This document shows, piece by piece, positions 9,657-18,266 of a stretch of 38,264 nt of DNA. Under the pieces are notes generated by a model. The model did not search any database, was not told the origin of the DNA, and worked only from the letters and a program-made list of their open reading frames with translations. A program made the position numbers and the translations under genes. The stretch comes from Paranoxybacillus vitaminiphilus. GTDB lineage: Bacteria; Bacillota; Bacilli; Bacillales; Anoxybacillaceae. Numbering within the stretch: the stretch's first letter is position 1; each line of letters begins with the position of its first letter. The stretch covers positions 1 to 38,264 of the forward strand of contig NZ_QLMH01000023.1 in the NCBI RefSeq assembly GCF_003259935.1, given 5' to 3'.

Positions 9657-11056
9657 TCTCGATTTTTCAAGCAAATGAATCAGCCCCTGAAGTGCTGCAA
9701 GCAATGAGGGATATTGCCTCACTATCAGGAGTTTTAAGTGATTTAGGCTCACAAAACGCTTTCCAATCACCTAGTGAAATTCTTCGATTTTTAAGAGTGA
9801 TTCAATTAATCTATGAGGAAGCGCTTGGTTTAGATGATCCGATTGAAAATGCGGAAACCGTTTATTATCGTTATCGCAACCGATATAATGATCCAGAACC
9901 TCCAACTAAGGAGAAAGTCGAAAAGGTTGTCAATGTTCTTGTTAAATATAACTGGATTTCTAAACAATCTCGTCAGTTGAAGATGAGAGATACAGGGAAA
10001 CGAATGATGGATGCATTGATTCGGTTAGCCAACGATTCGTTAGCCTATTATATGCATGATGATATTGGAAGATCCTTGTTTCAGGCTAGGCGTGATGCTG
10101 AATTGAGTGAAGCATATGATGATCAAGGAATCTCCGGTGGAAATAAAATTGCCAGTATGATCCGGAATGTCGAAAATGCCATTCAATTAATGAAAGAGCG
10201 AGAACTCGAGATGCTTGCTGATCGTCATGCGCTTCCTCAGCTCGAACTTATTCATCATTTAATGCAAGATTTAGAATTGAAGCTTCAAGAGCGTTTTCGT
10301 CAGTTTCAAACATTGGAGGATAGTCTCGTTCTAGCGGATTTAATGCAAAAAGGGACAGCCGCTCTTGCAGAAGGAACAAACTTGAGCTTAGGTATGATTA
10401 ATAAATATTTGAAATTTACCCATATGCAAAAAACACCGTTATCCTCTACTATTCGACCGGAAAAAGTGCGCGAATTTATTATTCAAATGTTCGATCCTCC
10501 CCTCGATTCGGATGTGCCGAACGCCCATCAATTATTAAGTTTTATGGAGCAGGGCCAGTATGAAGAAGAGCAGATTGACGGCTTATGGATTCCAATTAAA
10601 TTTCCCGCCCCCCTGTCGCCATATGCTATTGGTGAAGCGGTTGAATTTTTGGAAAACTATGAACCTATAGTGGAATCAAGCGATGAGATAGAGGAAGAAA
10701 TCCTTTATTCATCAGAGGAAATATCTCAGGATAAAATAGAAGAACTGATGAGAGAATCAAGCTGGTTGTTAACGAAAACGATGATAAAGACCGAGGCGAT
10801 TGAAACCTATCTTGAAGAATATGAAGAAGTCCCGATAGAACAAGTCATTATTGAGGCAACTTCTTCTGAATGGAGCGATGTAATCAATGGAATGACAGCG
10901 ATTTCTGCTCTAGTCGGTACTAAAAAAATTATCATGTTAAAGCCAGACCAAAAAAAAGATTTTCCAAAGTACGAGAGAAAATGGGAGTGGATGAACCATG
11001 AGGATGGATCCTATATCATCCGAAAACGAAATCATCGGAGAGAACAAGAAGAATGA
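9641..11056 (+). CDS. JetA/MukF-like kleisin of the second SMC cassette
   Basis: 471 residues from the ATG at 9641; a TTG three codons earlier is possible, and both have only a weak ribosome site (GGAAAAG). It overlaps the Toprim gene by 16 bases. The N-terminal part looks like a winged helix (about 60-130: RFLRVIQLIYEEALG, KVVNVLVKYNWISKQ). A helical middle (about 180-300) and an acidic C-terminal third follow. The layout of winged helix, helical neck, acidic linker and C-terminal domain is that of MukF/JetA-type kleisins. No enzymatic motif is visible. The role as bridge of the SMC heads is inferred from position between the nuclease and the KITE-like subunit. Confidence 0.65.
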   Translation: MDQSLISIFQANESAPEVLQAMRDIASLSGVLSDLGSQNAFQSPSEILRFLRVIQLIYEEALGLDDPIENAETVYYRYRNRYNDPEPPTKEKVEKVVNVLVKYNWISKQSRQLKMRDTGKRMMDALIRLANDSLAYYMHDDIGRSLFQARRDAELSEAYDDQGISGGNKIASMIRNVENAIQLMKERELEMLADRHALPQLELIHHLMQDLELKLQERFRQFQTLEDSLVLADLMQKGTAALAEGTNLSLGMINKYLKFTHMQKTPLSSTIRPEKVREFIIQMFDPPLDSDVPNAHQLLSFMEQGQYEEEQIDGLWIPIKFPAPLSPYAIGEAVEFLENYEPIVESSDEIEEEILYSSEEISQDKIEELMRESSWLLTKTMIKTEAIETYLEEYEEVPIEQVIIEATSSEWSDVINGMTAISALVGTKKIIMLKPDQKKDFPKYERKWEWMNHEDGSYIIRKRNHRREQEE

Positions 11057-11735
11057 TTCAATGAACAAATACAATGATGATGTGAATGTCAATCCATTAA
11101 ATGCTATGCAATCGTTGAAAGGGATTTTATCGGAGCAAGAGGAGTTAGCATTCATGAACATACTTTTTTCGTCTTCTGCCTCCATTCGTTCGGGGAACTT
11201 TGGCCTTTCCAGAAAAGAAGTAGAAAAATTGCTTCATATCCAAGGGGATAATGACAAATTTTTTTCATTTTTAACGAGGGTCAATCAAGCTGTAAGCCGT
11301 TATTTTAAAGTGATTTATGATGAACGTCGTGATCAAGTAGTCGCGTTAATGAGAGTACCGGCTCGGGCAGCCCGAAATACGTTAACGAAAGAAAGCCTTG
11401 CGATTCTTTTATACATGTTTTACCACCAGGAAGTTTTACAGCATGAATTTACGCTGTTTGACCAATTACTGAACGCTTTTGGACATGAAACAACGAAAGC
11501 TAATCAACGTATTTTGGCCAACATCGATCCGCTTAAAAAGATTGGGGCGATTGAAGAATATGATACGAATTCCCAAGAGAAGGCATATCAACTTACTGCT
11601 ATTGGTGTTCATATGTTTTCCGATTCTTTTCTGCGTCGAGCAACGGAATTTAGTCAATCGAACCAATTAAGCAAAGAAGAGGTTTTGAAATTTTTCAAGC
11701 GGTATAACCTTTACCAGAAGGGAGAAGGAGAATGA
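10998..11735 (+). CDS. JetB/MukE-like small subunit of the second SMC cassette
   Basis: 245 residues; the ATG at 10998 lies seven bases after GGGAGTGG and overlaps the previous gene by 59 bases. An alternative ATG at 11061 lacks a well-placed ribosome site. After a polar 40-residue N-terminus come two winged-helix-like blocks (about 60-125 and 130-215), including LTKESLAILLYMFYHQEVL and NIDPLKKIGAIEEYD, typical of KITE proteins (MukE, DUF4194-type JetB). The stop overlaps the SMC start by ATGA. The function as a DNA- and kleisin-binding accessory of the SMC motor is inferred from fold style, size and order. Confidence 0.65.
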   Translation: MRMDPISSENEIIGENKKNDSMNKYNDDVNVNPLNAMQSLKGILSEQEELAFMNILFSSSASIRSGNFGLSRKEVEKLLHIQGDNDKFFSFLTRVNQAVSRYFKVIYDERRDQVVALMRVPARAARNTLTKESLAILLYMFYHQEVLQHEFTLFDQLLNAFGHETTKANQRILANIDPLKKIGAIEEYDTNSQEKAYQLTAIGVHMFSDSFLRRATEFSQSNQLSKEEVLKFFKRYNLYQKGEGE

Positions 11736-14700
11736 TTCCGTGGCGACTTACTTTTTCAGGAATTCGCGACTATCCGCCGACATTATTGGATTTATCGGGA
11801 ATTGACGAACACGTCATTATAACAGGTCCGAATGGTGCTGGAAAATCAACGATTACGTTTTGTATGGGTGCTGTGTTATATTCGTCCAAAGTTGATATGG
11901 AAGGATTGAAATCCCGAAATCTCTCATCCGATCAAACATGGAAAGCGCGTATTTCATTTCTTTTTAAGAATGACGGTTTAATGAAAATAGATGCTCCGAC
12001 GTTTATTGAGTTTTCATTAAAAATAGTCCAAGAACCGGGACAGCCGATAAAAAAAGAATTTTCGATTTCAACCGGCGAAGCAATCGACAAGTGGGAAGAA
12101 ACGATTAAATATACATCCGGTGATCGTTATTATAATTTTTCCACTTATAAAAAAGATTTACAGTACAAATATAAAATTGATCCTGATCTCTTTTATCTCA
12201 TTTGGTACCAACAGGAAGTCAATCAATTTGCTGTGATGAATCCAGAGGAACGTTTTCGCATTTTCAGTGAAATGCACGGCATTGACAAAATCCAGAAAGA
12301 CTGGGAAGAGAGCATGGAAAAAATGAAGGAAACAGCAGAAACATTGAGAGTAGCTGAATGGAACGTAAAAGGGATGAAAGCAGAGGTGGCAATGAAAAAA
12401 GCAGCATTAGACAGCTTTTTAGATAACCAAAAACGGTTGCATAATGGAGCTAAGCTGTATATCGAATCCCTTTTACAGTTAGAGGTTCACTATAAAAAAG
12501 AGAAAGAAACACTCGAGGAGCTTGTTCAGCAACTGATGGGAGAAATTGAAGACGCAAAAGCGGAGCAAGTTTTTCAAAAAAGCGAAAAGGAGAAGAAAAA
12601 AGAGTATTTAACAGCTTTAAGGAGCAACGAAGAACAACTGAATTTACTAATGAACGAAAAATACGAGAAGTCTCGAGAAATCAGTCAATCTATTAAAAAG
12701 ATTGAAGAACGGATTGAAAACCTTGAAAACGAATTAGAAGAAATTACTTTGAAGAAAAATCAAATTACCCGTTCCGAAGAGGAAGTAAAAGCAGCGTTAC
12801 GGCAACTCACGGAAGAACAAACCAAAACAAACAACGAATTCGAAAATACCTCATTAAAATTGGAAGAGTTAAATAACACTTGGCAAGAAAAAGTGCAGAT
12901 CATTGCGGACTTGAACCAACAAATCGAAACAGATGAAAAATTAGAAGCGAAACATGCCGAAAGATTGCGCGAATATAAGAGCAGCTACTCCGTGCAGGAA
13001 AAGATTGATTCATTGGAAAAAGAAGTAGAAAATCGAAAAGATAAAAAGCTTAAGATGACGCGCACGTTACAAGAGTTACAAGATGAACTTCGATTGCTTG
13101 AAGAAAATCGTGACTTGTCCGCACGGCAAATGGAGTCGTTGAAATTTTTCCGTGCCCGACAAATTAAAGCATATCCTCTTCGTGAATTGATTGAACTGGA
13201 TGAAAGTGCAAAATTAAAAGATGAACAGATTTTTAATACGATTAAATATACAATCTTTTTTAATGAGAAACATATTGAGCCGCCAAATGATTTGTACCAT
13301 GTTCCTCTTATGAAAGTGATTCCCGACCGTCCTGTTATGGAATTACCGCATCTTCATTTGCGCATAAAAGAGGGGCTTTCTGAGGCAGAGATACCGCATG
13401 CAATGAAGGCTCTTTGGTGGGTAGAGCAGTTTTTTAAAGGCGGAACGTTTACGATAAAAAATGGCATGTTGGTCGATCCAATGGGGATTCGCGGTCCGCA
13501 AGAAAAAGAACGGTTTATTTTAAGCGCAAGGGCAATAGCCGTCCGAAAGCAGGAGGTAAAGCAGCAAATTGATAAAATGAATCAGCAAATTTTGCAAATA
13601 GAGCATGAAATTGAAAATGGTACAAAAATGATTCAGCAGCTAAACGGGATAATACAGCAAATTCGCGAATCAGAGGCGTTTATGACGAACGAGCTTGAGC
13701 GGACCATGCGCAAAAAGAAATATCAAGAGGAAGTAGAAAATCGAAACAAAATAGAAAGAGAAAAACAAGCATTAGAAAAGAAAAAAGAGGGGTTAATACG
13801 TCTGCAAATCCAACAAGATGAGTTTAAGAAAAAATTGCAGGAAGAAGCGGCTATATACGAAGAGCTTGGAAAAATGAAAGAAAAATATGAAGAATTAAAT
13901 GAACATAAGAGTCAATTGGCTTTTCAAAAAAAACTTTTAAAAACACATAAAAATACGGTTGCAGAACTGGAAAATGATTTAGAACAGATACGGTATAAAA
14001 TTAAAGAAACTGACCGAGCGATCCAAGATTTAGATGACATGATTGAAGCTGATGAACGAAAGATTCATTCAATCACAAAGCAAAAAGATAATTATAGCGA
14101 CCGGATTGAAACAATAAAACAAGAACTTGTCCAAATCATTCAAGAGTTAAATGACTTACAAAATTTAATTCCAGCTGTTTATCAGGAAGTTGTCGCTATG
14201 GAAATAACAGAAAACGTTTTATCTGTTCACCAGTTAAAGCAAAATTGTGAAAATGGAAAAGTTATATTTAACCAAGCGCGGAACGAAGAAAATATTGATA
14301 TTGCCGCGCCAGAAAATTATAAAACAGCCAAGCAGGAATATGATCGTTTAGAAGACGAATATAAACGGACAAAAATTTTACTCGAACAAGATATTGAACG
14401 TACTGAACAATTGAGAGATAAACTTGAAACAACTATTAATATGCGGGTTCTTGAACTGCAACAACGTTTTAAGTCATACATGAGCCAATTTCAATTTGAA
14501 GGTGAAATTAGCTGGCAGACGTTTGAAGATCGAAAGCAGCGAACTCACTTTAATTTGTATATTAAAGCAAGAAAAGAAGGTCATCGCGGCACGATGGAAG
14601 ACGTCAGTACAAAAGCACGTGGTGGAAAAGTCGGAAAAGGTGTATCAGGTGGCGAAGAGTCGCTCAGTTCCCTTCTGTTTGCCCTTGCGTTATTACAAAA

Positions 14701-14935
14701 TTTAAGAACTGCTCCAGGATTCATTGTCTTAGACGAATTTGACAGCGCATTGGACGAGAACCGTAAGATAAAAGTATTCGATCTATATGCGCAGGAGTTA
14801 AAAAGGAAACTTATTATCCTTACTCCTAAATCTCATGAAGAAACATATTTAAATCGATTTTCCAAAGCTTTTATCGTTCGGCATAATCCAACCATACCAG
14901 AAAGCCGAGTAGTTGGAGTTGTAAAAAAGGATTAA
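11732..14935 (+). CDS. SMC ATPase of the second cassette (JetC-like, with hinge)
   Basis: 1067 residues with a classical SMC layout. GPNGAGKST Walker A lies at 32-40. Coiled coil runs at about 175-470, then a compact non-coil hinge region at about 470-610 (contains RARQIKAYPLRELIELD and NGMLVDPMGIRGPQE). A second coiled coil spans about 610-920. The C-terminal head has signature VSGGEESLSS (about 972-981) and Walker B FIVLDEFDSALDE (about 996-1008). The head is closer in style to canonical SMC/RecN ATPases than to the MukB-like JetC at 3-7.4 kb, and the protein is about 400 residues shorter. It closes the D-A-B-C operon. A housekeeping SMC is unlikely because the Toprim partner is in the same operon. 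Confidence 0.78.
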   Translation: MIPWRLTFSGIRDYPPTLLDLSGIDEHVIITGPNGAGKSTITFCMGAVLYSSKVDMEGLKSRNLSSDQTWKARISFLFKNDGLMKIDAPTFIEFSLKIVQEPGQPIKKEFSISTGEAIDKWEETIKYTSGDRYYNFSTYKKDLQYKYKIDPDLFYLIWYQQEVNQFAVMNPEERFRIFSEMHGIDKIQKDWEESMEKMKETAETLRVAEWNVKGMKAEVAMKKAALDSFLDNQKRLHNGAKLYIESLLQLEVHYKKEKETLEELVQQLMGEIEDAKAEQVFQKSEKEKKKEYLTALRSNEEQLNLLMNEKYEKSREISQSIKKIEERIENLENELEEITLKKNQITRSEEEVKAALRQLTEEQTKTNNEFENTSLKLEELNNTWQEKVQIIADLNQQIETDEKLEAKHAERLREYKSSYSVQEKIDSLEKEVENRKDKKLKMTRTLQELQDELRLLEENRDLSARQMESLKFFRARQIKAYPLRELIELDESAKLKDEQIFNTIKYTIFFNEKHIEPPNDLYHVPLMKVIPDRPVMELPHLHLRIKEGLSEAEIPHAMKALWWVEQFFKGGTFTIKNGMLVDPMGIRGPQEKERFILSARAIAVRKQEVKQQIDKMNQQILQIEHEIENGTKMIQQLNGIIQQIRESEAFMTNELERTMRKKKYQEEVENRNKIEREKQALEKKKEGLIRLQIQQDEFKKKLQEEAAIYEELGKMKEKYEELNEHKSQLAFQKKLLKTHKNTVAELENDLEQIRYKIKETDRAIQDLDDMIEADERKIHSITKQKDNYSDRIETIKQELVQIIQELNDLQNLIPAVYQEVVAMEITENVLSVHQLKQNCENGKVIFNQARNEENIDIAAPENYKTAKQEYDRLEDEYKRTKILLEQDIERTEQLRDKLETTINMRVLELQQRFKSYMSQFQFEGEISWQTFEDRKQRTHFNLYIKARKEGHRGTMEDVSTKARGGKVGKGVSGGEESLSSLLFALALLQNLRTAPGFIVLDEFDSALDENRKIKVFDLYAQELKRKLIILTPKSHEETYLNRFSKAFIVRHNPTIPESRVVGVVKKD

Positions 14936-15263
14936 CTGATGAGTAAAGAGCTTTTTGTCAAAATCAAAGCCTTTTTCATCTCCAAAATAAATCATAAAGT
15001 TAAAATAAAAATTTGAGCCTTCCTATATAAATATTGATATCTTAACTATTGTAGCTGTTATGAAGAGATCAAAGAAACATTTTTCGACATGTTTTCTAAC
15101 AGTATTTTTTAAATCTGTGCATATATAAGTTTAGCTTGAAAAAACGACACGTTTTGAAGTATGTCTAAGATTGGAAGAATTACAAACACAGGAGTCTTGT
15201 AATATGCTAAATGCAATAAGGCTCTCTTTCTTTTTGTCATAAAACCGCGTCTGCCATCTTCAT
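14936..15263. other. Gene-free gap with degenerate boundary-like repeats
   Basis: AT-rich sequence without a supported gene or clear terminator. Two imperfect copies of a motif, CGACATGTTTTCTAACAGT (15085-15103) and CGACACGTTTTGAAGTATG (15145-15163), resemble TGACATGTTTTGAAGTGG at 38225-38242 in the boundary block at the right edge of the window. They may be eroded remains of the same block. Confidence 0.3.
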
Positions 15264-15537
15264 TTTCATTTCGTCGATGTGCAATATGAAAACACCGAAC
15301 TTCCGAAAGAGACGGAAGATGGCAAGATGAGCCGGTTGGATGTGCTCGGGTTCACTGACCGCGGCGAACGGTGGGCGGGGGTGGAAGAAGGATTGAAGCA
15401 AGGTCGTAAAGAAGGATTTGAACAAGGTATGAAACATCTTGTTCGTAATATGGTGGAAAAAGGAATGAACGTGAAAGAGATCGCGGATTCTTACTAACCT
15501 TGCGGAAGAAGAGGTTCGAAAACTGCTTAAAGACTAA
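15264..15537 (+). pseudogene. Remnant of Rpn-family (PDDEXK_2) recombination-promoting nuclease
   Basis: The reading FVDVQYENTELPKETEDGK then MSRLDVLGFTDRGER matches the N-terminal region before the catalytic strand of Rpn/transposase_31-type proteins. It jumps directly to GVEEGLKQGRKEGFEQG, the repetitive C-terminal tail, so the central nuclease core is deleted. A second lesion, a frameshift near 15485, separates EIAD from LAEEEVRKLLKD, which ends at TAA 15535-15537. Rpn genes are common and frequently decayed in Geobacillus and Anoxybacillus. The remnant is non-functional. Confidence 0.7.
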
Positions 15538-15559
15538 TTCTCTTAGAGCTCGTTGCCTG

Positions 15560-15860
15560 TTCTGCCCCCTGAGTATGTCGAAGATCGTCAGAAAGATAGA
15601 CAAAGAGAATTTGCAATTTCCCGATCGTAAAAAATCAATGGCGATGGATCGAGTGAAAGGCATTCATGCCGAAACAGTCAGCGAATGAGTGGAAGACTAC
15701 GTAACGACTGAATATTATTACAGAACTGCAAAACCGCGCGAATTTAACACGGAAAACCGTTATTGAAATATTAACTGGCTGCAAACGTCTTGACGATTTT
15801 AAAAATAATCTGCAAAAGTTTATTGAAGAAGTGCCGAAGACAAAGTTAGATACTCTTTAA
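15560..15860 (+). pseudogene. Fragment of type III restriction enzyme Res (left copy)
   Basis: Translated with two frame changes and one in-frame TGA, this reads RKIDKENLQFPDRKKSMAMD, GIHAETVSE, VEDYVTTE, then ITELQNRANLTRKT and ILTGCKRLDDFKNNLQKF, ending LDTL and TAA at 15858-15860. The same order (RIDKIRILSRKEQVTMDRAE and onward to LTGCKRLDDFKNNP) occurs in the fragment at 17156-18114, so it is a second, diverged copy of the C-terminal part of a type III Res subunit. It is heavily decayed and has no 5' portion. The sigZ gene begins six bases after its stop. Confidence 0.6.
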
Positions 15861-15865
15861 ATAAG

Positions 15866-16462
15866 GTGGTGTTCAGTATCAATCAGCTTAATCTCCATAC
15901 AATTTGGCAAGAATTCAGAATCTCTTTAAAACAGTTCATTAGAGCTCATGTATCAAATGAACAAGATTCTGAGGATATCCTTCAAGAAGTGTTTATTAAG
16001 ATTCATAATCATTTGCCTAACCTTAAAGAAGAGGAAAAGCTTCATTCTTGGGTGTATCAAATAACGAGAAACACTATCATTGACTTTTATCGAAGCCAAG
16101 CTAAAAGTCAAGCTAAATTACTGGATTCTGATAAGGAACGGTTACTTCAAAATGAAACCGATATAACTGACGAGGGTAACAAGAATGAAATAGTTGCCGC
16201 ATGGTTAAAGGACTTAATGGAACAACTCCCTGAAAAGTATAAAGAAGCACTTATCTATGTAGAATTAGAACAACATACCCAAAAGGAATTGGCGAATAAG
16301 TTAGGTATATCCCTTTCGGGTGCTAAGTCAAGGGTTCAACGGGGGAGAGAGAAGTTAAAAAATATACTTCTTGAATGTTGTCATTTAGAATTTGATAATT
16401 TGGGTAATATCCTTGATTATAATGTGAATAAAGGAAATTGCTCTTGCCGAGAAATTAAATAA
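15866..16462 (+). CDS. sigZ: RNA polymerase ECF-type sigma factor SigZ
   Basis: 198 residues with sigma-70 region 2 (DSEDILQEVFIKIHNHL at about 34-50, then WVYQITRNTIIDFYR at about 63-77) and region 4 (LPEKYKEALIYVELEQHTQ then KELANKLGISLSGAKSRVQR at about 119-160). It ends in a short tail with two Cys (CSCREIK). Size and motifs match the SigZ group of Bacillus. Translation probably starts at the GTG at 15866 or 15869 with AAGGTGG overlapping it; the start is not certain. The next gene is a DUF2703 protein 88 bases on, a pairing I have seen in Bacillaceae genomes. No anti-sigma gene is visible. The pair is intact while the sequence on both sides is decayed. Confidence 0.85.
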   Translation: MVFSINQLNLHTIWQEFRISLKQFIRAHVSNEQDSEDILQEVFIKIHNHLPNLKEEEKLHSWVYQITRNTIIDFYRSQAKSQAKLLDSDKERLLQNETDITDEGNKNEIVAAWLKDLMEQLPEKYKEALIYVELEQHTQKELANKLGISLSGAKSRVQRGREKLKNILLECCHLEFDNLGNILDYNVNKGNCSCREIK

Positions 16463-16549
16463 AATTTGCGTCCTTTTTAAAACACCTCCGTCTTTCTAAG
16501 TGAAAGTAATTAATCAAATTAATCATTTAAGAAAACAGGAGGTTTTATG

Positions 16550-17146
16550 ATGTCAAACAGCCGGATTAACCAAATAAAAACTTCGGATTCCTGTGGATGT
16601 AGGAGTGGGTCACAAACGGAATCTGTGCAGCAGGAGAGAAAACAACTAACCATTGATTTTATGTACATTGACCTTGAGGTATGTACTCGTTGTAAAAGAA
16701 CGGAAGAGAACCTAAACGATGCGATAGCTGAAGTTGCCAATTTGTTAAAAACGATAGGTTATGACGTGAGAGTGAACAGTATTTTGGTTGAAAATGAAGA
16801 ACAAGCAGAAGCATTACGTTTTGTCAGTTCACCAACCATTAGAATCAATGGAAAGGATATTCAGTTGACCACAAAAGAAAGCAACTGTGATACCTGTGGT
16901 TCCATTACGGGCTCCAATGTTGATTGTCGGGTATGGATTTATGAGGGTAAGGAATATACCGAAGCTCCGAAACCACTTATCATAAATGCCATCTTAAAAG
17001 AGGTCTATGGTGCTGGACAGAATACAGAAGAAGGAAGAAAAGAACCATATGTCCTTCCTGAAAATCTAAAACGATTCTTTACTGCTAAGCGAGAAAACAA
17101 ACATAAAGACTGTTGTATTAATGGGGGCTCAGTTCAATGTTGTTAA
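16550..17146 (+). CDS. DUF2703 thioredoxin-fold, cysteine-rich protein
   Basis: 198 residues; the second of two adjacent ATGs (16550) is seven bases after AGGAGG (16537-16542) and is preferred. The core has a thioredoxin-like start IDFMYIDLEVCTRCKRTEEN with a CxxC at about 48-51 and a cis-Pro-like SSPTIRING at about 93-101. Further Cys pairs lie at the N-terminus (SCGCRSG), middle (CDTCGS) and C-terminus (DCCINGGSVQCC). This matches DUF2703. The cysteine clusters suggest metal or thiol chemistry; a link to arsenic or other metal stress is recalled for the family but not shown here. It probably depends on the upstream sigZ for expression. Complete, with no lesion. Confidence 0.75.
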   Translation: MSNSRINQIKTSDSCGCRSGSQTESVQQERKQLTIDFMYIDLEVCTRCKRTEENLNDAIAEVANLLKTIGYDVRVNSILVENEEQAEALRFVSSPTIRINGKDIQLTTKESNCDTCGSITGSNVDCRVWIYEGKEYTEAPKPLIINAILKEVYGAGQNTEEGRKEPYVLPENLKRFFTAKRENKHKDCCINGGSVQCC

Positions 17147-17155
17147 AGAGGCGGG

Positions 17156-18114
17156 GTGATTATAAAAGAAATAAGACACTATTTGCAGCGCTTGCCGGTT
17201 AAAGATGCAAGTAAAAAGAAAAAAGTGCAGTTGAATAAAGCGATTTTAGATAGTGAAGAGTTTATCCAGTTGTGGGAGAAAATAAAATACAAAACCGTCT
17301 ATTCCGTTGAATTCGACAGCGAACAATTAATTAAGAAAAGCATTGCAAGCATTCAAAAAATGCCGCGCATTGATAAAATCCGCATTTTAAGCCGGAAAGA
17401 GCAAGTGACGATGGATAGAGCGGAAGGGATTCATACGCAAACGATGAGAGAACGGCTGGAAGTTTACGTAACCGCTCATCATACATTGAAGGATGTGATT
17501 ACGGAATTGCAATATCGCACAAACTTAACGTGGAAAACGATTGGGGAAATTTTGACTGGCTGCAAACGCCTTGACGATTTTAAAAACAACCCGTAAAAGT
17601 TTATTGAAGAAGTGACGAAAATTATTCAGAGGGAAATGAGAATACTTTTAAAAGACGGCGTGAAATATTACAAATCGGTGATGATGCTTATTACGCAGTT
17701 GAGCTGTTCCAAAACGAAGAGCTGCTTGCCTACTTGAACGATAACGCTATCCGAAGTGAAAAGTCACCTGATCATGTCGTTTACGATTCGGATATTGAAG
17801 CAAGCTCCGTCCGGCGCTTTGAAAACGACGAAAACGTCAAAGTATACGTCAAACTGCCAAGATGGTTCAAAATTGACACTCCAATCGGTTCCTATAACCC
17901 TGACGGGGCGCTTGTCATTGACAACGATGGTGAAGAAAAACTATATTTCGTTCTTGAAACAAAAGGCGCGGAAATTGAAGAATTTTTACGTCCCGAAGAA
18001 AGAGCGAAAATCGACTTCGCCCGCAAACACTCTGAAGCCGTCGGCACCAACATTGAATTTACTGGACTGGAGAAAGACATCAATCAATTTATGCTGCGGG
18101 CAATAAGCCGTTAA
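17156..18114 (+). pseudogene. C-terminal remnant of type III restriction endonuclease Res
   Basis: The first part (GTG 17156 to TAA 17596) reads LDSEEFIQLWEKIKYKTVYS and onward to LTGCKRLDDFKNNP, then a nonsense codon replaces the Gln expected before KFIEEV. A frameshift near 17665-17680 follows. A second open segment reads DDAYYAVELFQNEELLAYL and DSDIEASSVRRFENDE, then the nuclease core YNPDGALVIDNDGEEKLYF and LETKGAEIEEF, and stops at 18112-18114. The D...ETK pair is the PD-(D/E)XK motif of type III Res subunits. No helicase part and no mod gene are present, so no type III system is active. The start at 17156 is accidental. Confidence 0.75.
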
Positions 18115-18127
18115 TTATGAATTTACG

Positions 18128-18193
18128 ACAGAAGTTGTCAGGGCTTCTGTTTTTGTTTTATTAACATATTTCGACAACATTTTTCATCAAATT
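18128..18193 (+). repeat. Boundary block copy A: terminator plus conserved flank
   Basis: ACAGAAG (18128-18134) pairs with CTTCTGT (18144-18150), followed by TTTTGTTTT: an intrinsic terminator just after the Res remnant. The next 33 bases (TTAACATATTTCGACA and onward to CAAATT) are conserved with copies at 23073 and 38191. The block ends about 74 bases before the next gene, so it may also hold part of that gene's promoter. Confidence 0.7.
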
Positions 18194-18266
18194 CGGCTAT
18201 GATGATAAAAGAAATTTTTAATATTGTTGAAAATTATCAGTTTCAAGATGAGGGGAGAGAAGCCAT

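Noticed and set aside
11732-14935. Housekeeping chromosomal SMC or RecN
   Set aside because: The gene is the last of an operon with a Toprim nuclease, a kleisin-like and a KITE-like gene, and lacks scpA/scpB or RecN-type context.
15560-18114. An active type III restriction-modification system
   Set aside because: Only decayed C-terminal Res pieces are present, with stops and frameshifts. No helicase part and no mod methylase.
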